Counted from the first letter of the stretch, positions 1-7,512 are shown. The stretch is DNA of 61,418 nt from JAZUCL01 sp045639125 (GCA_045639125.1 JAZUCL010000008.1:1-61418), one strand, 5' to 3'. Notes: generated by a model not told the origin, from the letters alone. Numbers and translations are program-made.

Positions 1-59
1 TCCGAAAGTCCACCGGCACCGGCGAACAAATCAAGCATCTTCAAATGTTGTGTGCTCAT
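1..59 (-). CDS. DNA (cytosine-5-)-methyltransferase, N-terminal fragment (cut by window edge)
   Basis: Only the first 19 codons are in the window. They read MSTQHLKMLDLFAGAGGLS, which contains motif I (the S-adenosylmethionine-binding FxGxG loop) of C5-cytosine methyltransferases. The ATG at 59 follows a purine-rich AAAGGGAAAAAG stretch. It lies 28 bp downstream of a small XRE regulator on the same strand, an arrangement typical of type II restriction-modification loci. Specificity and any cognate nuclease lie outside the window. Confidence 0.85.
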   Translation of the reverse strand, partial: MSTQHLKMLDLFAGAGGLS

Positions 60-87
60 ATCTTTTTCCCTTTTCTTTATAGGTGAT

Positions 88-306
88 TTATACATTCTCT
101 TTATCAACAAACTGGAGTTCCATTATATCGCTTATGTCGCATTGCAACGCAGCGCATATTTTGACCAAGACATCAGTTGTTACGTTTTCGTTCTTTCCTA
201 ACTTTGCCATCGATGCATGACTAATACCTGCTGCGGCACAAAGATCTTTTTTTTTCATGTCACGATCAATTAGGAGCTTCCATAGTTTCTTATAACTCAC
301 AGACAT
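88..306 (-). CDS. Small XRE-family (Cro/CI-type) helix-turn-helix regulator
   Basis: This 72-residue protein is almost entirely one HTH_3 domain. Helices 2 and 3 fall around KKDLCAAAGISHASMAKLGK, followed by the KICAALQCDISDIMEL helix typical of YozG-like XRE proteins. The ATG at 306 has a GAGGTG ribosome site seven bases upstream. The gene precedes a cytosine methyltransferase by 28 bp, so it may act like a restriction-modification controller protein. A strong promoter and a palindrome lie upstream. The family call is secure; the controller role is inference. Confidence 0.8.
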   Translation of the reverse strand: MSVSYKKLWKLLIDRDMKKKDLCAAAGISHASMAKLGKNENVTTDVLVKICAALQCDISDIMELQFVDKENV

Positions 307-365
307 TTGCTACACCTCAACAAAAATCACAAATTGTTTATTCCATTTCATTTATCGTTGATATA

Positions 366-420
366 AAATCAGCGTTCGCTGAATTATATACAGTATATCA
401 TATTTATGGAACGTTCTCAA
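366..420 (-). promoter_or_regulatory. Sigma-A promoter and palindrome upstream of the XRE/methyltransferase pair
   Basis: Reading the minus strand, TTGAGA (420-415) and TATACT (397-392) are separated by exactly 17 bp. Just downstream of the -10 box is the palindrome TCAGCGTTCGCTGA (370-383), and GAACGTTC overlaps the spacer. The geometry suits repression by the neighbouring XRE protein. Binding is inferred from position only. Confidence 0.55.
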
Positions 421-532
421 GTGGCTAAATGTAAATTTTTGCGTATTCACCGTGTAATATGGCTCATTTTTGTAATTTATGTTGTCTCAAAAGTTGCTTA
501 CGTATCAGGTGGATAGTAATTTATCTTGTTCA

Positions 533-595
533 AACTTCTACGCAACTTGCACCGAAGTCATAGAAATCAACTTCTACACAACCTGTGTCGAAGTT
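533..595. repeat. Two tandem imperfect hairpin repeats
   Basis: Positions 533-558 and 569-595 are similar 26-27 nt units. Each begins AACTTCTAC and ends CGAAGT, and each folds as AACTTC/GAAGTT around an inner stem (ACACA/TGTGT in the second). They lie just beyond the terminator of the DUF6809-like gene. No function is recognised. Confidence 0.5.
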
Positions 596-632
596 AAAAA
601 GGGACTTGTGCCCCCGTTGGAGCACAAGTCCC
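595..632 (-). terminator. Intrinsic terminator after the DUF6809-like gene
   Basis: GGGACTTGTGC (601-611) pairs perfectly with GCACAAGTCCC (622-632). Read on the minus strand, the stem is followed by five T residues. It starts 16 bp past the stop codon of the DUF6809-like gene. Confidence 0.8.
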
Positions 633-647
633 ACTTGTCATATTCGA

Positions 648-911
648 TTATTCTTCCATGACTTCTAACATCATTCGTGCGCCCAACTTAAAGCCATTCT
701 GAAAGATCAAACAGTCTGTATTGGTTTGATGCTCTCGCACACAATCGGTGTATTTCTCAAACAGTTCTTTCTGCTCGTCCGTCATAGTGGCTTTGAGCTT
801 TTCTTCATTCCTGCAAATCAGCTCCAGTAGCTTTTTGTATTCCTTGTAAGAGGATGTGTCATACTCGGTTGGCTCGATGTTTCCGTACCAAAATTCTTCA
901 AGGATTCTCAT
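648..911 (-). CDS. DUF6809-like hypothetical protein
   Basis: This 87-residue soluble, highly charged protein begins MRILEEFWYGNIEPTE and ends in a helix NGFKLGARMMLEVMEE, a pattern typical of the DUF6809 proteins found in mobile elements of gut Clostridia. The reading frame is open further upstream, but the ATG at 911 fits best because it makes an ATGA overlap with the stop codon of tnpV, implying translational coupling. No function is known. Confidence 0.7.
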   Translation of the reverse strand: MRILEEFWYGNIEPTEYDTSSYKEYKKLLELICRNEEKLKATMTDEQKELFEKYTDCVREHQTNTDCLIFQNGFKLGARMMLEVMEE

Positions 912-1270
912 ACCGCATCCTCCTCGTAAATCATTTCTCGGAGGATGATTTCCTCGGCTCGGTTGCGGATGCTGTTCATAGCTCCAACCCATGCCATCTG
1001 ATCGTGCTGCTTCATGTCTTCTGTCACACCCTCAGCGGCTTTCATTTGCCCAATGATAAGTTCAAGACGGCTCTGTGCCTGCTCGTTCAAATCGGCCAGA
1101 TACGTCCACAGCTCACCGCTAAGACATAACTCGTTGAAACGGATGAGGTTATGCTCCTTAATGTAATCTCTGTGCATACGTCCCCATCGACCAATAGGTC
1201 TGTTTTCCTCCGGTAAACGAATATCGGGAATATAGTAATCACCACAACGGATATAATTCAGTTCCTGCAT
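908..1270 (-). CDS. tnpV: Transposon-encoded TnpV-family protein
   Basis: This 120-residue protein matches the TnpV family in length and in the pattern NYIRCGDYYIPDIRLP...IGRWGRMHRDYIKEH near the N-terminus, followed by helices rich in Leu, Glu and Arg. TnpV proteins ride on clostridial mobilisable transposons; their role is unknown. The ATG at 1270 has an ideal GGAGGAAC ribosome site, so the longer upstream open frame is not used. It is coupled to the downstream DUF6809-like gene by a 4-bp overlap. Confidence 0.8.
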   Translation of the reverse strand: MQELNYIRCGDYYIPDIRLPEENRPIGRWGRMHRDYIKEHNLIRFNELCLSGELWTYLADLNEQAQSRLELIIGQMKAAEGVTEDMKQHDQMAWVGAMNSIRNRAEEIILREMIYEEDAV

Positions 1271-1312
1271 AATATGTTCCTCCATAATATCAAAAGAAAA
1301 AGCGTTAAGATA

Positions 1313-1358
1313 AAAAATGAGTGATGCTCGGTCTTTCGACCTGGCATCACTCATTTTT
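1313..1358. terminator. Bidirectional terminator hairpin upstream of tnpV
   Basis: AAAAATGAGTGATGC (1313-1327) is the perfect inverse of the 15 bases at 1344-1358, with further pairing of GGTC/GACC toward a TTTC loop. Both strands run out through T-rich arms, so it can insulate tnpV from the hairpin-module region on its right. Confidence 0.75.
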
Positions 1359-1497
1359 CGTTGTTGATTACCAACCCCGTCTGACAGATGCCGTAAAATA
1401 GTTAAATTTTTGGTTTAACTGTTTTACGAACACCCATCATTCGACAGGATTTTTTTGTTTTGGCAAAGCAGAACAATAATGATGCAGTTTATCTTAT

Positions 1498-1672
1498 AAT
1501 GAAATCGCTCACTCTGTTCACGATGAAATCCAAACAAGTTTGGATGAAATCAAAGTCTGCGACTTTGATGAAATTAAATCCGACTTTTATCCGCCGAAGG
1601 CGATTTCATCTGCGAAGCAGTTTTCATCCACTTTAGTGGATTTATTCCGTCGCAAGACGGATTTAGTTGAAA
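1498..1672. repeat. Hairpin block A (ATGAAATC linker)
   Basis: Successive stems include ATCCAAAC/GTTTGGAT, ATCAAAGTC/GACTTTGAT, CGCC/GGCG, ATCCACT/AGTGGAT and ATCCGTC/GACGGAT, spaced by GATGAAAT or TTAAATCC linkers. A second copy lies at 2238-2369. Confidence 0.6.
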
Positions 1673-1704
1673 AAGCAGAATAATAATGATGCACGAAGAT
1701 TTAG

Positions 1705-1953
1705 GCGATATACTCGCTCACGCTCGTGCGATATATTTGCTATCGCAAATTCGATATAACTTCACTTCGTTTCGTTGCGATATGATATAAATTCCTTTTC
1801 TCTTATTTTTGACATATCTCGCCTACGGCGAGGATATTCAAAAATATATCGCATTACGCAGTAATATATCGTACCGAAGGTATATCGTAAATTCCGTCAG
1901 GAATTTATATCGATGAAAAAAAGACATTTTTCGAAAGAAAAATGTCTTTTTTT
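1705..1953. repeat. Hairpin block B (ATATATCG linker) with terminal hairpin
   Basis: Stems include TTTGC/GCAAA, ATATCTCGCC/GGCGAGGATAT, ATACC/GGTAT pairing around CGAA, and AAATTCC/GGAATTT. They are spaced by ATATATCG-like linkers. The block ends in a near-perfect hairpin, AAAAAAAGACATTTTTC against GAAAAATGTCTTTTTTT (1916-1953), which would terminate transcription on either strand. Confidence 0.6.
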
Positions 1954-2237
1954 CTGGCTTTCACGTTCATAATAGATGCAGACGTATTTTTGCATTGGTA
2001 CCATTTTATATTAAAGCATATTACAATTCAATGTTTTGCGCAAGCAAAACTTCCACAATTATTAATTATTCATCAGCGAAGCGTCTTCATTATTCATCAT
2101 TCATTAAAAAATCCTGTCGAACCTAATGAATGATGAATATTGAATAATGAAAAATGAATAATACAAAACAAAAAATCCTATCTTTCGACAGGATTTTTGT
2201 TTTGGCTTTCACGTACAAAATAGATGCAGCCAATTAA

Positions 2238-2402
2238 ATGAAATCCAAACAAATTTGGATGAAATCAAAGCTTTTGCAGCTTTGATGAAATTAAATCCGT
2301 CTTCTATCCTTGCGGAGCAAGATTTCATCTACGAAACAGAATTATTCCGTCGCAATACGGATTTAGTTGAAAAAAGCACCGACAAAAAGTCGATGCTTTT
2401 TT
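2238..2402. repeat. Hairpin block A' (second copy of block A) with terminal hairpin
   Basis: This copy repeats the order of block A: the ATCCAAAC stem, then an ATCAAAG stem, then TTAAATCCGTC, then the final TTATTCCGTCGCAA segment. Loops differ and some compensatory changes keep the stems. It ends with AAAAAAGCA...TGCTTTTTT (2370-2402). Confidence 0.6.
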
Positions 2403-2462
2403 GGGGGAAACCCGAACCACAGAGATATTTCACCTCAGGTTAGAATTTACAACAATCAATGT

Positions 2463-2747
2463 TTACTTGAGTATAACTGCACAATAATGCCTTGCCGAAG
2501 CATTCTCTCGTTGTCTTTCTTTTTTAAAAATAAAATCAAGCAATCGCATGCTACCAACAATCTTATTTGTCCTAGTTAATTCAATTCTACCCTTTGGTAT
2601 CACTACAAATGTTTTTCCACTTTCAGTTATAATTTTGCTTCCATCAATGGTGGAAGTGAGTTTTATTAAGTGTGGTGTGTCTTTGCAATTTGTTATATCG
2701 ATTTTTGCGAAATTATTTTGTGACAAATTTGCAATCATTTTACTCAT
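2463..2747 (-). CDS. Hypothetical protein, partner of the upstream membrane protein
   Basis: This 94-residue protein is rich in beta-prone segments (KIITESGKTFVVIPKG) and has a basic C-terminal half. It has no signal peptide or membrane helix. The ATG at 2747 has a strong GGAGGAGGAG site and overlaps the end of the membrane-protein gene by 8 bp, so the two are probably co-translated. I do not recognise a family. A small soluble partner, inhibitor or adaptor is possible but unproven. Confidence 0.6.
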   Translation of the reverse strand: MSKMIANLSQNNFAKIDITNCKDTPHLIKLTSTIDGSKIITESGKTFVVIPKGRIELTRTNKIVGSMRLLDFIFKKERQRENASARHYCAVILK

Positions 2748-4011
2748 TTAACTCTCCTCCTCCATATAAATTATGCAATTCCTTTTTTAATTGATTCTCA
2801 ATAGAATTTATGGACTTGATTATGTATGACGGAATAATGTTATACTTTTCTTCTTCAACTGTAAATAGACAAATATCCATTACAAGATTTTCATTTCTAA
2901 CATATACTTGTGTGGCACAATACTTTCTTCCTTGCTTTACACCATCTTTTTTATATGAAAACACATGCCTAGATGTATCACCTAGAAGAATTGCTCCAAG
3001 TACACCTGTTCTTACATATGTGAACAGTTTCTTTTCTATTTCAATATCAAGGAGATTAAGTGCGCCATCTGACAAAGAAACTTCTCCTACATAATCTCCG
3101 GGGATATCAGTCGAATTCGGTTCCGGATCTAGTATGTGTAAAAAAGATAAATATATAACTAATATTCTTGCCAAGCAGCAATCTTCTTTAGTTACAGCAT
3201 CCGGAGATTGTATGCATTTAAGCCTATTGCTTAAACATTCTTTTTCTTTTACTATCGCATCAATTAATGATTTTTTTGTTTGCTCATTCCCTGTTTGTAT
3301 AAAAGAATGATATGACTGAATAATTACATTGAAACTTTCAACCACACTTTTTTCCAAATCATACGTCATAGAAAGAATACTATTTATATCTTTTGTTTCT
3401 CTAACAAAACTTTCCTTACATTGAATGTCGTATCTTACTTTTTCAGTGCTTCCATCTTTATAATGTGATTCTTTTACTTTATACATTTGCACAGCAATTA
3501 TTTTTTTATTACTTGTATTCCCTAACAATCTGTGTATAGTTTTTCTCTTCTCATTTATATTTTCAGCACATAACGGAGCCCCATTATTTAACAAAAACAT
3601 AACAACAAAAATTATAATAACAATAAAATTCACTATACAAATCATTGCTTGGGAAAACGGGTACTTAATTGCAACATCATTAAATATAACCAATATATAT
3701 GTCAAAACAAATATTGATATAACTTTAATTTTTGACACATGTTTTTTATTATAAATTAGAATTGTAGCAATTACTAACTCAATAACTAGCGAAACACCAG
3801 AAACAACACTAAAAAAAGAGTTCCATATCAAAGTCCAAATACTATCTGTTGCTTCTCTATTTATAGGGGTTCCATATTTTTCGTTCACAAGTATAAGTAC
3901 ATAAGCAAAAACAACATAAATTCCAACAGTTCCTAAAAGCACAACTCCATCTTTTAAAAATTTAAAAATGTTTTCTGTTTTAATTGAGTCACCTTTTTCA
4001 TTTACCTTCAT
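2740..4011 (-). CDS. Unknown membrane protein: four N-terminal helices plus large cytoplasmic domain
   Basis: The protein has about 423 residues. Four hydrophobic segments fall near residues 25-45, 63-88, 96-116 and 122-145. A soluble region of about 280 residues follows, ending in a mixed alpha/beta part (GVLGAILLGDTSRHVFSYKK, then VMDICLF) with a loosely GAF-like look. The ATG at 4011 is preferred over the one at 4017 because AGAGGA is then about 9 bases upstream. Base composition is very AT-rich. It sits with nuclease and regulator genes on an island, so a sensor or defence role is conceivable but not shown. Confidence 0.65.
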   Translation of the reverse strand: MKVNEKGDSIKTENIFKFLKDGVVLLGTVGIYVVFAYVLILVNEKYGTPINREATDSIWTLIWNSFFSVVSGVSLVIELVIATILIYNKKHVSKIKVISIFVLTYILVIFNDVAIKYPFSQAMICIVNFIVIIIFVVMFLLNNGAPLCAENINEKRKTIHRLLGNTSNKKIIAVQMYKVKESHYKDGSTEKVRYDIQCKESFVRETKDINSILSMTYDLEKSVVESFNVIIQSYHSFIQTGNEQTKKSLIDAIVKEKECLSNRLKCIQSPDAVTKEDCCLARILVIYLSFLHILDPEPNSTDIPGDYVGEVSLSDGALNLLDIEIEKKLFTYVRTGVLGAILLGDTSRHVFSYKKDGVKQGRKYCATQVYVRNENLVMDICLFTVEEEKYNIIPSYIIKSINSIENQLKKELHNLYGGGELNE

Positions 4012-4017
4012 AAGCAT

Positions 4018-4271
4018 ATTTCCTCTTTACAGATTATTTATTCAAGTAAATTATACACTATTTTTTTACATTTGTAAACAAATGATACCTTTTTTTGACA
4101 AAATAATATATCCTTATACTGTTTATCTAAAATTTTATAAAGTTTTGCCTAATAAAAAAATAAATGATACAATATGACTCATTTCGTGTTTTTGGGGTAC
4201 CTTATGAAAAAATCATATCTAAATGAAGCAAAAATCAAACAATAAAGATGCATGATTTCTACCAACACTTG
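4018..4271. other. AT-rich spacer with one boundary motif
   Basis: No gene is visible. AACAATAAAGATGCA at 4238-4252 matches the boundary motif seen four times between 1,470 and 2,230. The rest is AT-rich and could hold the promoter of the membrane-protein gene, but no convincing -35/-10 pair was found. Confidence 0.4.
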
Positions 4272-5477
4272 TTACTCTTCATTAAAATCATTTTCACAAA
4301 ACCTATAAATGCTTTTTAATTCAAATAGGACATCAGATAGCGCAGCAACAAACTCTTCTTTCTTCAGTTGTTTTTTAGAAAATTGTTCGCACAGTTCTAC
4401 CGCTTCATAAAAATTTTGTGCAATTTCATCATCGTCTATTTTATTTATTAATTTAGGAAATTCTCTCACAAAATTACTGTCGTTTGCATTTCCTCCAATA
4501 AAATCTTCTATTTTCAGAATACAATCAAAAACTTCACCTATTTCAAATAGCACATCTGTATCGCCAATTACCCCCACCTCTCTCATTCTTTCAATTGAGT
4601 ATTCATTCTCTTCGTAGAGTGTTTCAACTTCATCAATTAGACCCTGTGACACATTTCCTAACACTAATTCTGATATATAATCATTTAATAAAGCTGCATC
4701 TATATCAAGAGGTTTAACTTTTTCAATGTATCTTAAAGTTGCACTAGTATTTTTGGTGTTCCTTAAATAAACGAAGAATTCTTTTAACACCGTCATTTCT
4801 GTGACTTTTAAATCCTGTAAAGAGTTTTTTCTGTTATTAGACAAAAATATCTTTTCCGCTTTTGAATAAGTCCTTAACTCATAACTATATGTGTTATTCT
4901 CTCGTGCTTTTTCTTTTAAAAAATTATAATACTTTTTCGAAATATTACCAACTACTCTTCCTATTAGTTCTCTTACATTTCCCTCAACGACTATTTTATT
5001 CGTAATAAAATTATATTGAAGTCTATCTTTTTCTAAATATTTTTCCACATAACTTGAAAGAACTTTTTCTTCTTCACAACCTGAAGCATTCACAGCAAAT
5101 CTGTTATACCTAGCCTTTTTATAAAAAACCGTTAACACTTGTAAAAAATCATTTTCTTTAGCATTAAACTTACTAGTCATATGTTTTGCAATGCGCTCAC
5201 TTAATTCAGAATGACTATGCGTAATCAAGCTCTTTTCAAATTCTTCGTAATCATCAACAGTTATGTTTTCGCAAAGAACTACAATGATTTTCTGTAATCG
5301 TTCTATACCAACAGATACATGATATAAGAAAGAGAATAGCGAGGCACTTTCTTCTATACAAGACATTTCATTTAATGTCTGCACACCGTCATATATAAAC
5401 TCTCCTGCAACATCTAATTCATTCGCCATATTAAAACTCTTATATCTCCATATTATATTATCAGAAATATTCATCAT
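4272..5477 (-). CDS. Unknown all-helical protein, possibly HEPN-like
   Basis: This 401-residue protein is predicted to be mostly helical and acidic. The N-terminal part has a pattern seen in HEPN-type helical domains: GIERLQKIIVVL, then THSHSELSERIAKH, then FYKKARYNRF (residues about 57-130). A canonical RX4-6H RNase motif is not evident (R-I-A-K-H is one residue short). It is the last gene of a three-gene operon after a GIY-YIG nuclease gene (21 bp gap) and an XRE regulator. A defence or toxin role is inference; the fold call is tentative. Confidence 0.55.
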   Translation of the reverse strand: MMNISDNIIWRYKSFNMANELDVAGEFIYDGVQTLNEMSCIEESASLFSFLYHVSVGIERLQKIIVVLCENITVDDYEEFEKSLITHSHSELSERIAKHMTSKFNAKENDFLQVLTVFYKKARYNRFAVNASGCEEEKVLSSYVEKYLEKDRLQYNFITNKIVVEGNVRELIGRVVGNISKKYYNFLKEKARENNTYSYELRTYSKAEKIFLSNNRKNSLQDLKVTEMTVLKEFFVYLRNTKNTSATLRYIEKVKPLDIDAALLNDYISELVLGNVSQGLIDEVETLYEENEYSIERMREVGVIGDTDVLFEIGEVFDCILKIEDFIGGNANDSNFVREFPKLINKIDDDEIAQNFYEAVELCEQFSKKQLKKEEFVAALSDVLFELKSIYRFCENDFNEE

Positions 5478-5498
5478 TATCCCCCTTCGTCTTTAGTC

Positions 5499-6287
5499 CT
5501 AAATAATAAGCTCTTTTTCAAGATAATTACTGCCAATAATACGTTTCCACTGATCAGCAAAATACGGATTAAGTTTCAACTGTATATTTACCGCTTCTTC
5601 AAATGTCATTTTCATAGTTAACATCATCATCCTTAATCCGTGAAGCTGAGTTTCAAACCATTCAAAAGTCGCACTTTCTGCCAATTCTCTTATCGTGGAT
5701 CTTGAAACTAGATAATTTTTTGCAGTTCCTTCCGAAAACGCTTTAACTACATATAAGTAGTTGTTTTCAGAAGCATATTTTCGAGAAAATTTATCTCCAC
5801 CTATTTTATTCCATGGAGGTATCTCTCCTGTTACTTGCTTATATGATTCTATCAATTGTCCTTCAGCTTGCCTAATAAATTCCAGACCTTCTTCTCCTGC
5901 ATAATTCGGAATTGGCATATCTTTAGATATATCAAAAAATTTTCTATAAAGGGACTCATTTCTGTGAACGACAGGTTGCGATAAGGGTGACTGAACTAGA
6001 ATTGAATATCCTAAACGTTCGTGAGAAGAAAAATACTCCTGAATCTGTTTAAGTTTACAGCCTGTTTTTGTCGTTGACTGCAGTCCATTGTGTTGTCTAA
6101 AACGAATACACAAATCTGAGGCTAATCCAATATATAAAACCTCTTTTGTATAATAGTCCCAAAAAGAGTAAATCCCCGCCGATGACCATCCCAAACTATC
6201 CATCGGTGAACAAATTTCGTCAATATTATTGGCCATAATCTCCGCTTCGTCTGCAATATATGAATCCATTATAATTGTTCCAAACAT
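5499..6287 (-). CDS. GIY-YIG nuclease domain protein
   Basis: The 262-residue protein has a GIY-YIG endonuclease core at residues about 38-150: GIY at 38-40, LYIG at 51-54, the catalytic Arg in RFRQH at 62-66, a Glu in EGQLIESY, and an Asn in PPWNKIGG. All expected catalytic positions look intact. The C-terminal 100 residues are of unknown type. The ATG at 6287 has AAAGGAG seven bases upstream. It is the middle gene between an XRE regulator (30 bp) and a HEPN-like gene (21 bp), which suggests DNA cleavage in a defence or mobility context. Confidence 0.75.
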   Translation of the reverse strand: MFGTIIMDSYIADEAEIMANNIDEICSPMDSLGWSSAGIYSFWDYYTKEVLYIGLASDLCIRFRQHNGLQSTTKTGCKLKQIQEYFSSHERLGYSILVQSPLSQPVVHRNESLYRKFFDISKDMPIPNYAGEEGLEFIRQAEGQLIESYKQVTGEIPPWNKIGGDKFSRKYASENNYLYVVKAFSEGTAKNYLVSRSTIRELAESATFEWFETQLHGLRMMMLTMKMTFEEAVNIQLKLNPYFADQWKRIIGSNYLEKELII

Positions 6288-6317
6288 TTAAACACTCCTT
6301 TCGATATTCATCTTACT

Positions 6318-7391
6318 TCAGTATTGTTTTTTAATATCTTTATATGATATAACAGTCTGAACATCAGAAAAATCTAACCAATTTAGTAATCTTAAAAGAA
6401 AATATCCATCCGGTGTTGTCGCTCCACTTTCCCATTTCTGATATGTTCTCACATTTGTTTCTATAGCATCAGCAACCTGTTGTTGCGTGTACCCCAAACG
6501 CTTACGTTGTTCCTTTAGCATTGTATAATCAAACTCCATTGTCTGAGGTCCTGCATACACTTGATACCAAGTATCTTCATCATCATTTCCATTATAAAAA
6601 TTCAAGACATGAATTACTGTATCTGGATTAATCTGAATTTTAAGCCTTCCAATTTTTGATTTTTTAGAAACGCATACTATTTTTCCCGGATTTTCCACTC
6701 GGATCCCTATCCACTTCATCACTGGATTTCCCATATCATCACAAGGGAAAACACCTTCAAACTCCAATATGTTGCCATGTCTTAGATATGCCTCCCCAAA
6801 ACCAATATCACTAATTTCATAAATAATTGGTAATAAATTTGCTTCTTCACGAATTTTGTTATAAGCTGTTATGAATCGTTCGGGAAAATAATTGTTTTTT
6901 CCAAGTTTTTGACACAAATGTAAATAATGATTCCACTGCATAAACCCATCTCCAGATACAACACCAGACTGATTAATCCAATAACTGAAAATCCTGTTCA
7001 ACGGTAATTTCAGTTCATAAAACATATATTCTAGTGCCTGATAAATTTTTTCAAGATCATAATTTTCAAAATCATCCTGAATACTTGAAGAAATTATATA
7101 ATGTAAAACGCCCATATTTTCCAAGTCAATAGTAGCATTATCTACTGTATAAAAGTAAAACGGGATCCTTTTTATAAAGTCATCAATAGGCAATGGTCGA
7201 TATCCATATTCATCATTTAAAAAATCACTATATGTTGATCGATTTTCACTATTAGCCTTTCTATCACAATACTGAAACACTTCATTACCAACAATAGTAT
7301 GCATCTCTAAGTACTTCAATAATTTTTTCTTATCGTAATACTTGTCTTCCACATATTCTTCTATAACTTTCTTTTGTTCTTCACTAAGCAT
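6318..7391 (-). CDS. XRE-type regulator with a large N-terminal domain
   Basis: The 357-residue protein carries an XRE helix-turn-helix at residues about 290-345 (LKEQRKRLGYTQQQVADAIE, then TNVRTYQKWESG). The preceding 290 residues contain no recognised motif. The ATG at 7391 is chosen over an in-frame GTG at 7400 because AGAGAGG is then 8 bases upstream. It is the first gene of an operon with a GIY-YIG nuclease and a HEPN-like protein. The promoter is overlapped by GAATA-N7-TATTC, so autoregulation is likely. Confidence 0.75.
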   Translation of the reverse strand: MLSEEQKKVIEEYVEDKYYDKKKLLKYLEMHTIVGNEVFQYCDRKANSENRSTYSDFLNDEYGYRPLPIDDFIKRIPFYFYTVDNATIDLENMGVLHYIISSSIQDDFENYDLEKIYQALEYMFYELKLPLNRIFSYWINQSGVVSGDGFMQWNHYLHLCQKLGKNNYFPERFITAYNKIREEANLLPIIYEISDIGFGEAYLRHGNILEFEGVFPCDDMGNPVMKWIGIRVENPGKIVCVSKKSKIGRLKIQINPDTVIHVLNFYNGNDDEDTWYQVYAGPQTMEFDYTMLKEQRKRLGYTQQQVADAIETNVRTYQKWESGATTPDGYFLLRLLNWLDFSDVQTVISYKDIKKQY

Positions 7392-7417
7392 TATGAGCAC
7401 CTCTCTTTCTTGATTAT

Positions 7418-7446
7418 ATTATAACACGAATATTTTGGGTATTCAA
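7418..7446 (-). promoter_or_regulatory. Promoter of the XRE/GIY-YIG/HEPN-like operon
   Basis: On the minus strand, TTGAAT (7446-7441) and TATAAT (7423-7418) are spaced by exactly 17 bp. Transcription would start about 20 bp before the ribosome site of the XRE gene. The spacer is occupied by a candidate operator. Confidence 0.7.
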
Positions 7447-7512
7447 GATGACTTTTTGGCTGTAATATAATTTATAAATTCTAAAATCACAAAGAATATA
7501 CCCAAATTATTC
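7428..7512. promoter_or_regulatory. Pair of operator-like palindromes
   Basis: GAATA-N7-TATTC (7428-7444) lies between the -35 and -10 boxes. GAATA-N9-TATTC (7494-7512) lies 50 bp upstream. They share a GGGTAT/ATACCC core in opposite orientation. Spacing and symmetry suit a dimeric XRE repressor encoded by the first gene; binding is inferred. Confidence 0.5.

Larger units (their letters stand above)
1441..2402. repeat. Non-coding array of hairpin modules (mobile-region repeat cluster)
   Basis: This roughly 960-bp stretch holds no credible gene. It is a chain of blocks, each made of short GC-tipped stem-loops joined by a block-specific linker. Block A (about 1498-1672) uses ATGAAATC linkers. 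Block B (about 1705-1915) uses ATATATCG linkers. Block C (about 2050-2160) uses ATTATTCAT linkers. Block A' (about 2238-2369) is a diverged second copy of A. Terminator-like hairpins lie at 1916-1953, 2171-2198 and 2370-2402. An AATA(A)WGATGCA motif follows most blocks. The sequence resembles known families of palindromic intergenic repeats in gut Firmicutes in style, but I cannot assign it to a named one. Confidence 0.65.

Noticed and set aside
479..661. Plus-strand 60-residue frame over the tandem hairpins
   Set aside because: It crosses hairpin repeats and a terminator, starts with a weak site, and has no protein-like composition.
1441..2402. CRISPR array
   Set aside because: Units are palindromic blocks of uneven length with no constant repeat/unique spacer alternation, and no cas genes are present.
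1942..2443. Short plus-strand frames inside the hairpin arrays
   Set aside because: They consist of translated palindromes and linkers; stems are kept while codons are not.
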